64,000 nt of DNA from the NCBI GenBank assembly GCA_900073065.1, contig FJOG01000011.1, positions 450,882-514,881 of the forward strand, given 5' to 3'. The first letter of the stretch is position 1. Every line of letters starts with the position of its first letter. The position numbers and the translations under genes were made by a program. Positions 33,921 through 44,712 of this stretch are shown one piece after another. Source of the DNA: Phialocephala subalpina. Lineage: Eukaryota > Ascomycota > Leotiomycetes > Helotiales > Mollisiaceae. Below the pieces are notes generated by a model that had not been told where the DNA came from, ran no database searches, and worked only from the letters and a program-made list of their open reading frames with translations.

Positions 33921-36900
33921 TCACTGCATCACACTCTGCCTCCACCTCTCCACCATATCAATCTGCCCCTGATTCAACGGCTGCACCCCCTGCCCCATCT
34001 GCAACATCCCCATATTCTTCATCATGGGATTCATCCCCATTCCTCCCATCTGACCCATCCCTGCTCCTTGCATCCCACTCATCCCCTGCATCGACGGCAT
34101 ACTCGGCATATACCCCATCTGCATTGGCATCGGCATCGGCATCTGCTGCCCATATCCAGCATTCAAGTTATAACTCGACTGCCCCGCAGCAGCCAAGTTC
34201 ATGTTACTCGTATACGGATTCTGGAACGTATTGAACCCATGAAAAGCCCCCAAACTCGGTTGCGGGAAGGAGAATTGCTGTTGTTGCTGTTGAGGATACT
34301 GCGAAGGTGGAATAATACCGCCTTTTCCGTCGTTATATTGGCCTGCTTTGAAACCACCAGATGATTGCTGGTTCGGGGGATGAGATTTAATGAAATCCGC
34401 CGCACGCGTAGGCGGGAAATCCATCATTGTAGAAGCTCGTTGTGAGGATTTCTTCTCGTGCAGACCGAGGAGACCGCCGACTGGTTTTTGGTAGTTAACT
34501 ACTCGTTCGGCGCCTGCTGAGGGGTGGGCTTGCAGGATATCGGCCATGCTGCGGGGTTTGTTGATTTGCGGTTGGGGAGAATCTCCTGCTGGACCTTGGG
34601 TGCCGACTTCTTTTGCGCGGGCTTCGCGCTCGGCTTGGAGGCGTTTGCGGCGTTGGCCGAGGGTTTCTTCTTCTTCTGGTCCGGGGGAGACGGAGACTTC
34701 TTTGCCTTTGCCTTTGTCCTTGGGATCTAGGAGGTCGCCACCGAATTGGGACATTAGCTCGGATGTGAAGTCGCCGCTGACAGGTCGAGCGGCTGGGAGA
34801 CCTATTGCTGTTCCTTCTGCTTCTTTTAAGCGTCGAACTCGTTGTGCAAGGGTCTCGCCTTCTTCCTCCTCTGGAGCAGGTCCGGTGAGATTCATCATCG
34901 TCGAAGCACGAGGCATCGAAGGACGGCCAGTCAAACGCTCTCGTCTGCGACTCAGGGGCTCGTTGTCTTCCATATCCCGACGTTCCATTAGACCAAGAGG
35001 TCGATTCGCTTCTCGAAGTTGTGCCGATTTCTTTGCGTATAGCATGCCAAGAGGTACATCCTCATCATCTTCCTCCACCTCTTGTTCGAATTGGTTAGGA
35101 TCCTCCCATGCCAACATTGTCCTCTTTTTCTTCCTGCTCTTCTTCTGAACTTCTGCAACGGCATCCATTTCAAGGAGTGTCGAGTGTATACCAGTGGGGA
35201 ATGTCTTCGTAATATGCTGTGTCCGTGTTTTCTGTTGCTGTTTTCGTAGTTGAAGCTCGGCGAGAAGAGTGGTAGGAGGACCATGGTAAACTTCGTCGTC
35301 ACGCTGGCCGTCGTCCGATTCATCCTCAACAGCCTTCACAGCAAAATCATCCTCATTGTCTGATCTGTTCTCGTCTCCGTCTTCCTCAATTGGTGACCTC
35401 ACAGTAGCCTCCACAACGCCGGACATCGTAGTCCTCCTCTTGTCCGTATCCAACAAATCGGAGCTGCTTCCTCGTCTGCCCCGTAGGAGAAGGTTGAATG
35501 AGCTCGATCGCTTCTTCTCATGTTCAGGCGCAAGCAATTGACTCGTGCTCCGGCTGTTTCGAAGATGTGACCTCTCCTTCCCATAAACCTCTGCTCCTAA
35601 ATGACCTGCAAACGCGTGATCTGTGAAAGCACTCACTGGTGCGTGTGCTGATGCGTCGAGAATACTATCCAAAGTTGCAACCGCAGATTGTTCCTTCAAC
35701 TCTACTACTTGTGTTGCAGCTGGCAAATCGAAGAATGTGCTTGCTCGGAGATGTGCAGGCATATGCGAGAGATCCTGCGTAAGTCGTCGTCCACCCATAC
35801 TAGCCCTTTGGTGCTGTGGTATGTACTCCTGCTGTTGAGCATCATCATCTTCTCTCAAGTCTCCGTCTTCCTCATTCTCCAGCACATCTGGAAGCCAGAT
35901 GGCAGATTGTCGAGCAGCGGCCGGAATATTACTCATGACCTGAGATCTTCTCTTGTTCCGTGCCATTGCTGATGGCGCCTTCGATAATTTTTGAGGCAAG
36001 TTGAGCATCATAGGCACAGGTGCAGGATAGTAGACCATCTGTTGACCAGTACCGGGATCCGCATATGATTGTGGTCTGCCACCAGAGAGTATTCGAGCTC
36101 CTGAAGATCTTCTTGAATGTTCCGCCGGCGGTGGTGAGTCGCCCATCTCCTTCGACATATCCACCGTATCCACTGTATTATTTCTCTGCAATTCAGGCCG
36201 AGGACCCGAATGTATGCCATCGAAGTCTGCGAACATCGCCGCCTGATCGAAAGTGTTGACTGATGCTGACGTTCCGGGCCGATCCTCGTCGCTTCTCTTT
36301 GGCACTTCACTCACTCTCGGTGTATCGTTCATATCTGGACTCGCGAGCAAGTCTGCAATTGGCTTCGTCATGGTCGCAGAGTCTTCGTCTTGTTCGGCTA
36401 TCGACATCGATCGCGAGAGAATCGGGGATCCTGGCGGTATCGACGGCAACGAGTGCATGTTGACAAAGGAGTCGAGCGGCCTCCCTTCCAATTCAGGTTC
36501 AGGACGAGACCCGTATCTCGAACTTTTCGAAGCGGAACGCCCACGACCTGCAGCAGCGGTGAAAGAACCTTTGGGGGACATCATAAAACCTGCTGGCGAG
36601 AAGCCACCTGACCGTGCTGCCGAGTTCACTTCCGCTATTGACGAGGCGTTCGAAACTTGTCTTGAAATGGCGGACATGCCTTGCGACGACAATAAAGACG
36701 ATCTGCGGCTGTCTGAGCGCTTCTGCTCTTGGTGGAGCTCTCGAATGGCGTCATCCATTGAACCAGACATGCTCAATTGCTCTGCCGTCTTCTCGAGATT
36801 GTGTATGTTTCCTGTATATGCCCCCTGAAGGACGTGGAGATCGGGTGTGGGATGTCGCAGAGCGAGACTTCGTTCTGACGCCGTTCGAAGAATGGGCTGC

Positions 36901-37346
36901 GAAGGAATTCGAGGTAGGATTGTTGATTGAGGAGCGGCTGTGGCTGTGGCTGAACGTCGTGCTCGAGGAATGTGCAAAGGCACAGAAGTTTCGCTTCGTG
37001 GTGATCGACGTGCTCCTGGATGTTTTTCCGTTGACAAAGCGGGAGAACTTCTGGCATCGGCGGCAAAGTCCTCACTCTCTACCGTATCGTAGCTTGCTTC
37101 TGTCGTTCTCGTGCTTCTCGACGCTATCGATTGTACCAAATAGTTGAGACCGAGGGCATTGGTATGGGGATATTCATGGCTCGTATTGGGATCGTCCAAA
37201 AATAGGCTTGCTGAAAGCGGTGGCGTAAAAACAGGAGAAGCGAGCTGGTGTTGTTGTGGATTGGGAGATGCGCTCGAGGGCGAATCATAATCATCGCCCT
37301 CGGCATCATGGTCGTGATCATGCTGTTGAAGCGCGTTGTAACCCAT
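33921..37346 (-). CDS. Large conserved disordered protein of unknown function (about 1141 aa)
   Basis: Single uninterrupted frame; I take the ATG at 37346 (MGYNALQQHDHDHDAEG), since the frame's upstream extension has no ATG. No catalytic or structural domain is recognised. Composition is low complexity: Ser/Pro/Arg-rich N-terminal 600 residues with many phosphorylation-like RRSS and SPR words; a central region with MPAHLRASTFFDLPAA and LDASAHAPVSAFTDHAF that looks conserved; a probable coiled region LAELQLRKQQQKT; three related basic motifs EPLSRRRERL, ETLAQRVRRL and ETLGQRRKRL at about residues 795, 830 and 895; a Gln-rich segment; and a Met/Gly-rich tail (MPMPMPMQMGYMPS and similar) ending VERWRQSVMQ. 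Likely a cytoplasmic scaffold, but no function should be assigned. Confidence 0.8.
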   Translation of the reverse strand: MGYNALQQHDHDHDAEGDDYDSPSSASPNPQQHQLASPVFTPPLSASLFLDDPNTSHEYPHTNALGLNYLVQSIASRSTRTTEASYDTVESEDFAADARSSPALSTEKHPGARRSPRSETSVPLHIPRARRSATATAAPQSTILPRIPSQPILRTASERSLALRHPTPDLHVLQGAYTGNIHNLEKTAEQLSMSGSMDDAIRELHQEQKRSDSRRSSLLSSQGMSAISRQVSNASSIAEVNSAARSGGFSPAGFMMSPKGSFTAAAGRGRSASKSSRYGSRPEPELEGRPLDSFVNMHSLPSIPPGSPILSRSMSIAEQDEDSATMTKPIADLLASPDMNDTPRVSEVPKRSDEDRPGTSASVNTFDQAAMFADFDGIHSGPRPELQRNNTVDTVDMSKEMGDSPPPAEHSRRSSGARILSGGRPQSYADPGTGQQMVYYPAPVPMMLNLPQKLSKAPSAMARNKRRSQVMSNIPAAARQSAIWLPDVLENEEDGDLREDDDAQQQEYIPQHQRASMGGRRLTQDLSHMPAHLRASTFFDLPAATQVVELKEQSAVATLDSILDASAHAPVSAFTDHAFAGHLGAEVYGKERSHLRNSRSTSQLLAPEHEKKRSSSFNLLLRGRRGSSSDLLDTDKRRTTMSGVVEATVRSPIEEDGDENRSDNEDDFAVKAVEDESDDGQRDDEVYHGPPTTLLAELQLRKQQQKTRTQHITKTFPTGIHSTLLEMDAVAEVQKKSRKKKRTMLAWEDPNQFEQEVEEDDEDVPLGMLYAKKSAQLREANRPLGLMERRDMEDNEPLSRRRERLTGRPSMPRASTMMNLTGPAPEEEEGETLAQRVRRLKEAEGTAIGLPAARPVSGDFTSELMSQFGGDLLDPKDKGKGKEVSVSPGPEEEETLGQRRKRLQAEREARAKEVGTQGPAGDSPQPQINKPRSMADILQAHPSAGAERVVNYQKPVGGLLGLHEKKSSQRASTMMDFPPTRAADFIKSHPPNQQSSGGFKAGQYNDGKGGIIPPSQYPQQQQQQFSFPQPSLGAFHGFNTFQNPYTSNMNLAAAGQSSYNLNAGYGQQMPMPMPMQMGYMPSMPSMQGMSGMQGAGMGQMGGMGMNPMMKNMGMLQMGQGVQPLNQGQIDMVERWRQSVMQ

Positions 37347-37469
37347 CGTGGGCACACGACGAGAGAGCGAGCAGATGTAAACAGAGTGTTTTGTTTAAGG
37401 TTAACGGTGACGGAATGCTAGAGAGAACCTGTTTGATGGGGTGCGCTACGTTTTGAATTAAAGTCCCAC

Positions 37470-38554
37470 CACCCACCGCAAAAAATAGATTGGTCGACCC
37501 CAAGAAAAGATAAATATCAGAGATTAGGCCCGTTGCTGCCAACTCCCAAAGATACAAGCATCCTTGCAGTGTCGTGTGCGCCTCAACGGTACCGTTCGTG
37601 TGCACTTGACGAATCACAGCCACGTATGCGTCTGCATCAACAGCTTCGAATCTCACCTCGGAAGAATAGCCCTGCAATGGAGGTCAATTCAAGCTTAGAG
37701 TTGGCAACGCCTATCTCTTCACTGCTCAATTGGGCTGGTTGATATGGTTGAGGTGCATGGATTGTGATAAGAATATGATGAAGATCTGTTCTGGCCATTG
37801 GGGGTCCAACGGTCAACATCAGCCTCGTAGCCTTGAGAAGAGCAAGACGTCTTCTATCGAAACATTACGTGTGATCATATTCGACAATCTGATATCCTGA
37901 AACATGAAACATTTAGTATTGTTCAACCTCTTGAGATCACGTATGGAAAGCACTGTGGGAGCAGCCGCTGATGTTGATGGCGGTGTCTTCTCCTTCTCCT
38001 TATCTNNNNNNNNNNNNNNNNNNNNNNNNNNNNNNNNNNNNNNNNNNNNNNNNNNNNNNNNNNNNNNNNNNNNNNNNNNNNNNNNNNNNNNNNNNNNNNN
38101 NNNNNNNNNNNNNNNNNNNNNNNNNNNNNNNNNNNNNNNNNNNNNNNNNNNNNNNNNNNNNNNNNNNNNNNNNNNNNNNNNNNNNNNNNNNNNNNNNNNN
38201 NNNNNNNNNNNNNNNNNNNNNNNNNNNNNNNNNNNNNNNNNNNNNNNNNNNNNNNNNNNNNNNNNNNNNNNNNNNNNNNNNNNNNNNNNNNNNNNNNNNN
38301 NNNNNNNNNNNNNNNNNNNNNNNNNNNNNNNNNNNNNNNNNNNNNNNNNNNNNNNNNNNNNNNNNNNNNNNNNNNNNNNNNNNNNNNNAGTGATTCTCTT
38401 GGCATTCGATAAGTACCTGCAGAGACAACGTCCAGACTCGCTGATCAGCAGTATCTCAGCGCGAGAAGAAGAAAGTATCACGGTAGATACAGATACCTCT
38501 CGGATGCCGATACGAAGTACAACAGTCGAACTCTTACGTCGACTCGCAGCGACA
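37470..38554 (-). CDS. Gap-interrupted gene of unknown function (tentative)
   Basis: Fragments of coding-like sequence flank the N run. On the right, ATG at 38554 gives MSLRVD, then a GTAAGA..CTGCAG intron (38417-38536, 120 nt) and VLIECQENH entering the gap at 38388. On the left, leaving the gap, is DKEKEKTPPSTSAAAP, then after a probable intron RRLALLKATRLMLTVGPP, ARTDLHHILITIHAPQPYQ and, after a further uncertain junction, SSEVRFEAVDADAYVAVIRQ and VHTNGTVEAHTTLQGC. The 3' end near 37470 is not fixed. No family recognised. The gene cannot be completed without the missing bases. Confidence 0.4.
38006..38388. other. Assembly gap (run of N)
   Basis: 383 undetermined bases. The flanking left sequence is a CT-rich run (TCTCCTTCTCCTTATCT), so a simple-sequence stretch may have caused the gap. 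Confidence 0.99.
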
Positions 38555-40263
38555 TGATCGCCTTTCCGGTATCAATCCAGAGTCAATTGAGCCTCAACGA
38601 CATCATCCGGCGTTGGTAGTCAGGACTCAGGACTCAGGCGATATGATTCCCGCTGTACATCACCCCTACGTGTCCCTAGATGGTGGCTTGGTTGATCTCC
38701 AGGGACTGCGGTACGCCGCATATCGTGCAGGCACTGTATGTCTTCTTATCGCTGTTGTGCTCGACGTCTGCAGCTGTCAACGAAAATATTGATCGAGGTT
38801 TCGTCAGCCGTTTAGAAAATTCTTCTGCTACGCCACGTTCAGTCTTCGAGAAACTCGGAACGGACAGTCGCATGACTAGATAGTCGAGGGAAGCATCGTG
38901 TTGGCTTTGCAATGTTCCACAGACTCGTGGGCGCAGCAAGTTGGTCTTATTCGTACAGGATATGCGCGTTTTCTCCTGTTGTTGTCGATGGGATACGGGG
39001 GTGGACGCGAGTTCTCCTTTTGGAAAGAGCACACGTGAGATGTCTCCAGCTTTTGGGGGCCAAAAAGCCTGCCGAACTTTTTCCATCTCGTTACCGACAT
39101 CCACACTTACGTCCCGAGAATATTTGACACATTCTTCTCCTCGTTGCACTGGAATGACTTGGATACTTACTTGTCAAACTTACGATTCACAATCATCGTC
39201 TACTCGAAGTTCCAGGCCCACAGTTCATGACTGTTCTCCTCCCCATCTTAATGGACGAATTTCGCAAGACTTCGGCGTCTTGCTGCTCATTCAGCTTCTC
39301 GCAGGACCGCACACGTCGATTCCGCCGATTCCGCTCTCTCCTGTTCCTCGATTATTCAGATATCTGCGATCTTTTTGTCCTCTTGCATTCATGTCTCCTA
39401 TCAACTTCACCAGACTTATCAAGAAGCTTCTGGAAGGGGCATTCCATGGATATCCCGGATAGTTTCGCTTCCAACCTCGTGGATTGTGGTTCTCGAAAAC
39501 TAACGGCTCGGTCTAGCTGTCGACGCTTCATGCCATGAAAGGAAGGCTGTCCGTCGCAAGCGTTTCCATTGCTAAGAGTTTTCTGGAAACCCGGGGAGGC
39601 GTCAGCCGAGATTCGACGCAGTTCATCTCTAGCCTGCCCCATACAATCGGCCATGCCGTCGGAAGTCGGGACAAGCTTTTCTGATCGATGTCAAGGGCAT
39701 GAAAGAGCCTCCCAGAGGTCCGTTACGACACCAAGATCCGGGGGCGACGTGATTACAGCTTGAGGCGAGGACCGATCGAGAGATTGTCACGAGTCGAAGT
39801 TGTGCACTTTCCCTGTTCAAGCAGGTCCTCAGGGATATTATGCAATCTAACAGTGCCGACACTGCATATCATTTGATGATTCAATCGGAGGCGAGTGCTT
39901 CCCATGCTGCAAAAAGCTTGGTACGCCGCTGAGAGCGGTGGCGTTACTTCTAGCGTTTCGACTCCACATGAGATAGAACATCGGCTGCATTTACTTGGCC
40001 TCCATTCCCCAATCATGTCTCATGCTATTTCATTATCTCTAGGCGACTGAGTTTAGTCTTTATTTGAAATTTGAAAGACGGTCAACGCGAGCTTGCACAC
40101 CACTATGAGCAATCTCCAGACCCCCTTCACCAACTTCCTCGAGTGTCGGGGGGCATATATTCCCTCTTCCCCCTCTTCTTTTTTCTCCTCTTGGCTGTTC
40201 CTTTAATCGCATTTTTTAGATGACGTTTAGCTCTCTAGCGGAAATATCTGGGCAGACGTCACA
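38555..40263. other. Upstream region of amino-acid transporter, about 1.7 kb
   Basis: Contains overlapping open frames up to 173 codons (38941-39462 +) and 157 codons (39149-38676 -), none with a recognisable domain, and a short CAGGACT tandem duplication at about 38621. The final 200 bp are CT-rich (TTCCCCCTCTTCTTTTTTCTCC), a usual fungal promoter/leader feature. Confidence 0.45.
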
Positions 40264-42210
40264 ATGAATAACGCTGCTCTCGCCCTTGAGGGCAACGACC
40301 CACGCGACCCCGCCCACGTCTTGACCGGCGACAATGAACCCGTGGAGACTAAGATGTTGCACTCGATCCACGATCCCAGCGTTCCATTCGAAGAATACAT
40401 GTACTATGCCGCCATTACTCGAGCAGAAGAAAAGGTTGCGAACGAGAGATACAAGGAATTGCAGGGACCAAAGACATTCAAGAGTGTAATCAAGAATCGA
40501 TTCTCTAAGGGTCAACAGCCGACGGAAACTCCTACTCCCGACTCACCAGTAGACAGTGGCTCGGCTGACGAGAAGGCTACATTCCCTGAGGACAAGACCG
40601 CCCCTCCTCTAGGCTACGACCAGACTGTCGTCCCAAGACGCAATCTTGGCAACGTTTCCGACGCCGAGTGGAGGACCGCTTCCCGTGCGGTCAGGACAGC
40701 TGGGTGGAGCTCTGTCTTCTACCTCATCACAACTGATATCCTTGGTCCGTTTTCCGTCCCTTGGGCATTTGCTCAAATGGGCTACGGTCCTGGTATTGCT
40801 TTGTACACCGTCTTCGGTGGTTTCGCCATGTACTCTGGATTCCAGCTCTGGAAGGTCTTCATGTACCTTGACTCTGACAAATATCCCATGAAGACATACG
40901 CAGATGCGTTCTTCCGCGTCTACGGCACATGGGCTCGTCATTCCGTCAACATCCTTCAAGCAATCCAACTTCTCCTCACAGTCTCAGTCCTCATTCTCTC
41001 GAACGGACAATCAATCTCCCAGATCTCGAAAGGCTCGCTTTGCTTCATCGTTTGCCTTATTATCTTCATGGCAGCTGGTTTCATCATTGGTCAGATCCGC
41101 ACACTTCAGCGCTTTGGCTGGTTAGCAAATTTTGCAGTCTGGCTTAACTTGCTCATTATCTTCATTGTGTAAGCCCCACCAATCACTATCCCTCTTCCTT
41201 AACCTCGTTGCTAACAAAACTCAGCATGGGCGTAGCAGCCAACTCTCCACCAAACTTTGCAACCACCCAAGCCTCCTTCGGCGACAGTTTCGGCCCCGGC
41301 CCCATCCACCGCTACGCAGGAACCCCACCCAATGGAGCAGCATCCGGAGGTTCAGGTTTCGTCGGCTCCCTGAATGGATTGAATCAGGCAGTTTATTCCT
41401 ACGGCGGAGCTATGCTCTTCATCTCCTTCCTCTCTGAGATGCGCCACCCTTGGGATTTCTGGAAAGGCGTTCTCTGCGCAGACCTCTTTATTTATGTTGT
41501 CTACATGTTCTTCGGGATCTTCGTTTACTCGTATCAAGGACAATATGCGTATAATCCTGTTATGCAAGGTCTCTCGCCCTTTGCTTGGCAAACTGGTACG
41601 TTTTCCCTAGAATACCCACCCCATTTTCCTTCTTGGATCATTCAATTCTAATGTTATGGGTGATAGCATGCAACGTAATGAACATCGTCACCGGCCTCAT
41701 AGCAGCCGCCCTATACAGCAACATCGGCATAAAAGTCGCCTACGTAGAAGTCTTCCAAGAACTCCTCCACGCCCCACCTCTCACCTCCAAGAAGGGAAAA
41801 CTCCTCTGGGTAGCGCTCGTTCCTGCTTACTGGACTATCGCTTGGGTTATCTGCGCCGCTATTCCGCAATTTTCTTACATCTCTGGCCTTGTTGGAGCTG
41901 TGTTATTCTTCAATTTACGTACACCTTCCCAGCGTTGCTTGCGTTCGGATTTCAGATTCAGAAGGATGCGATGAGTTCGGAGGAGCATTTCGATCCGTCG
42001 ACGAAGACTTATAGTTATATTGATCGAGGATTCAAAAGATGGGTGAGGGGGTTCAAGGTTAGGTGGCATTTGAATATCTTTAACTTTATCTACTTTCTTG
42101 GAGCACTGGCGACGGCCGCGCTTGGTATCTACTCAAGCTGCTTGGGGTTGATTGATGCATTCAGCGGAGCCTCGGCTTCGACGAGTTTTGGTTGTGCTAG
42201 TCCTGTTTAG
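40264..42210 (+). pseudogene. Neutral amino-acid transporter, Mtr-like AAAP family, with a one-base frameshift
   Basis: Plasma-membrane amino acid:proton symporter. Exons 40264-41168, 41225-41595 and 41667-42210; introns 56 and 71 nt with good signals. The N-terminal ~135 residues are hydrophilic (FEEYMYYAAITRAEEK). Membrane segments include SSVFYLITTDILGPFSVPWAF (first TM), GGFAMYSGFQLWKVF, YVVYMFFGIFVYSYQGQYA and AACNVMNIVTGLIAAALYS-like sequence, closing with ILQFTYTFPALLAFGFQIQ and a final TM FIYFLGALATAALGIYSS. The exons sum to 1820 nt, one short of a multiple of three. Frame is lost near 41900-41906 between GLVGAV and ILQFTYTFP, with no possible intron. Everything else looks intact, so either a very recent null allele or a sequencing deletion. 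Expected product is about 606 aa. Confidence 0.85.
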
Positions 42211-42473
42211 AGGATGGGTAATAGAGAGCGATGGGAGAGAGGTGTATGATAGATGTTGTGACCGTGGAAGGAGAGGGGAGGGAGGGATGTTGTAAATCAT
42301 GAATGGCAATTATGAGATTTTGATCAAGCCCTGTGCACTTCCAGCATGTGGAAGTCTTCGTTCTTGATGTGTACTCTGAGTAGCTTCAAGTCCGGGCAGA
42401 TATTAATGTTTTGGGCTTACCAGATTGAGGTTCGAGCTCGGTCATGCCCCCCATGCCAGGAGCTGCACCTTTC

Positions 42474-42830
42474 TAAGGAGGATGATTCTGGTTTGTTGCA
42501 CATCGAGTACTCCATATTATTTGTCCACTTTTCTCTCTTGTTGGCTTTAGTTTGTGTGAAGTTTGGTATCTTGCACATCGAAGCATCCCTAGCCCTCCCG
42601 GCCAATCATACTATCGAGGAGAATGTGTGTGAAGTCTGGTATATTGCACGTCGAATCGTGCATACGTTCCCCGTTATTTCAATCGAGAGAGGTTTAGCTT
42701 GGGGAAAGTATGGTATGTTGCATATCGAGTTGAGCTAACGGCATGCACTCGGCTTCCATACAGCTTCCACACGGATTTTGCTGTAAGAAGGTTAGATTGC
42801 GGGAGATGAAATTTGTTGCACGTCGATAGT
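42474..42830 (+). repeat. Degenerate ~74-bp tandem repeat downstream of the transporter gene
   Basis: The core TTGCAYRTCGA occurs five times, at 42496, 42571, 42644, 42718 and 42816, giving intervals of 75, 73, 74 and 98 bp. The bases before it are also shared (GTGTGAAGTYTGGTAT). Units 2 and 3 are the most alike; the rest has drifted. A 130-codon plus-strand frame (42346-42738) runs through the repeats (LLHIE, ILHIE, MLHIE words) but has no other support as a gene. Confidence 0.65.
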
Positions 42831-44712
42831 CAAATCACAAAACCTACGGTAGCCATCTGCCATCCTGGTATTGGAACTGGTTGGGGATCGCTTTTCTGTG
42901 TTCCATGAGAGTGAAGATGGGAGTTGCTTGGGGTGATGGGCATATGGATTTCGTAGGGAAGCAGGACATGGAATCTTCATCTTCACGGAATTGGTGTGTT
43001 ACAATCCGTGGGGCGGAAGTGCTGTTTGGGATCCAACATTGAGGTCAGTCAGTCATTCATGTTGTTGAACATTAGGAAGAGAGGGATGAGATATAACAGA
43101 GAAAACCCCGCCCCCTTCCACCATTGACGTCATGGGATGACCGCGAATGCTCTATGGAACGGGAAACTTTCACGTATGAACCTACTAGATGTTCCAAACA
43201 GAATTGCAAAACGAATGCGAGTGTTGTCGATGTCTGTAGACGTCTGGACATGACGCTCTGAAGCAGGGAGACGGAGCGGTGCGGAGCGGATGCCTGACGG
43301 AGTGGAAATACAAATCTTGACGTACGGTCTGAGGCTGAACCTTCAGACTTTGGCTAAGTTTGGCAAGGTTCTGGACATCGGATAAATGTGGTAGAACTGC
43401 CAAGGTAGGGCTGGTAATCTGAGAAAGTATTTGCTCTTCAGACACATCCCAGAAACGCCAAGATTGTTGGTGATGTCTGGGACTGAGCCATTCAGCCACA
43501 GCGCATTGTCAACTGAAAAATCATTGTCGCCTATTCTTGACGAAATCACTTCTGAGAAAGAATTCAGAAAAGTTAGAATAAGGGGAAATGTAGAGATGAG
43601 ATGAAGGATGAGATTCAGGAGTTGCAGAACATAAGATGTCGGATAAGATGTCACTGCCAACGCTGTCAGCACGCCGACATTCGTCTCAAACAGAACAATC
43701 TGATCTCTCGCAGCGCTGTTTCTGTACCAACACCACCATCTCTGCCCTCGAAAAATGACAACCTCGGAGATACAGAGGCGCCATTAGGTTGAACTCCGTC
43801 GATGAAACCTTCCAAGTCCCAGAAAGCCCAAAACAAACATCGTAGGTAAACCCCGGTGTGCCAAGGAATGTCACTTCATCTTTGGGGTTCGTCGATCTCC
43901 CAAGCGAGAATGCTTATTTTCGCGTCCAACGGAAAGGAGGAACAACCCAAAACAGAGCCTGGAGAGGATGAGCCTACGACGAGATGAATGGATTCAAGGA
44001 TTGAAGATGGAGTTGTTACGATTGGTGGAAGAGTCGAGCAGCGGTTTGGTGCCTGCAGTTTGGAGAGAATGACGCCGCCATGTCGGGATCTCCACCACGT
44101 CCGATCTCGAGACACGACAAGCTTTCATCCTCAGTCCGATGTCCTTTGGAGCTCTGAGCACTGACGAGAATCTTTGAACTGGTAGGTCAGGAATGAGAAG
44201 GCCATCATACTGCCATCGAGATATCTGATCCTCTTTGAATCGGATCCCGACACCGCCTCGAAGAACAAATTTGTGGTCTGATGCAACGATTGCATAAACA
44301 TCTCATCCAGCTCAACGGCCAACGGCAACAATAGTCGGGATTCAACTTATGCCGGCCCCTGGAAATCTAGGTGCAGGTCCAGGACCCAGTTTCTGCGGGT
44401 CTTGATCCTCGTCTCCAGCATACTGACCTGGTTTGTGTCATTGTCCGCGCGCAAGAGGCTCAGTCCAGCATCTAGGTCCTTTACAGTGGCTCAAACATCA
44501 TCTTGACTCCTTGCAATCCATCCGACATATATCATGGCATTTGATCCCAAGATTATTTTCTCTCCGCCAGTCTCTCCTTGAGTTGCGTTTTTGCTTGCTA
44601 TCTGTTGATCCAGAGCTTCCATTCATTACATTCTTTACCTAGACGTGCTTGGTCATTGTCATTGCATGCTTCATATCTTCAAAATTTACAACAAATCATT
44701 CATTTCAGCATC
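42831..44712. other. Intergenic, about 1.9 kb, no secure gene
   Basis: Minus-strand frames at 43672-43343 (hydrophobic, 109 codons), 43874-43686, 44115-43876 and 44331-44131 follow one another, and could be exons of a diverged membrane protein. No consistent splice pattern or family match was found, so no gene is called. The end carries the promoter of the secreted protein at 44713. Confidence 0.35.

Noticed and set aside
38676..39462. Overlapping 157- and 173-codon frames on opposite strands
   Set aside because: Both lack recognisable motifs and overlap each other; the interval is probably promoter of the amino-acid transporter gene.
42346..42738. 130-codon frame with repeated LHIE words
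   Set aside because: It is a by-product of the ~74-bp repeat array and has no start context or domain.
43343..44331. Chain of minus-strand frames that could be exons of a membrane protein
   Set aside because: No consistent splice sites link them and different frames look equally plausible, so no gene can be supported.
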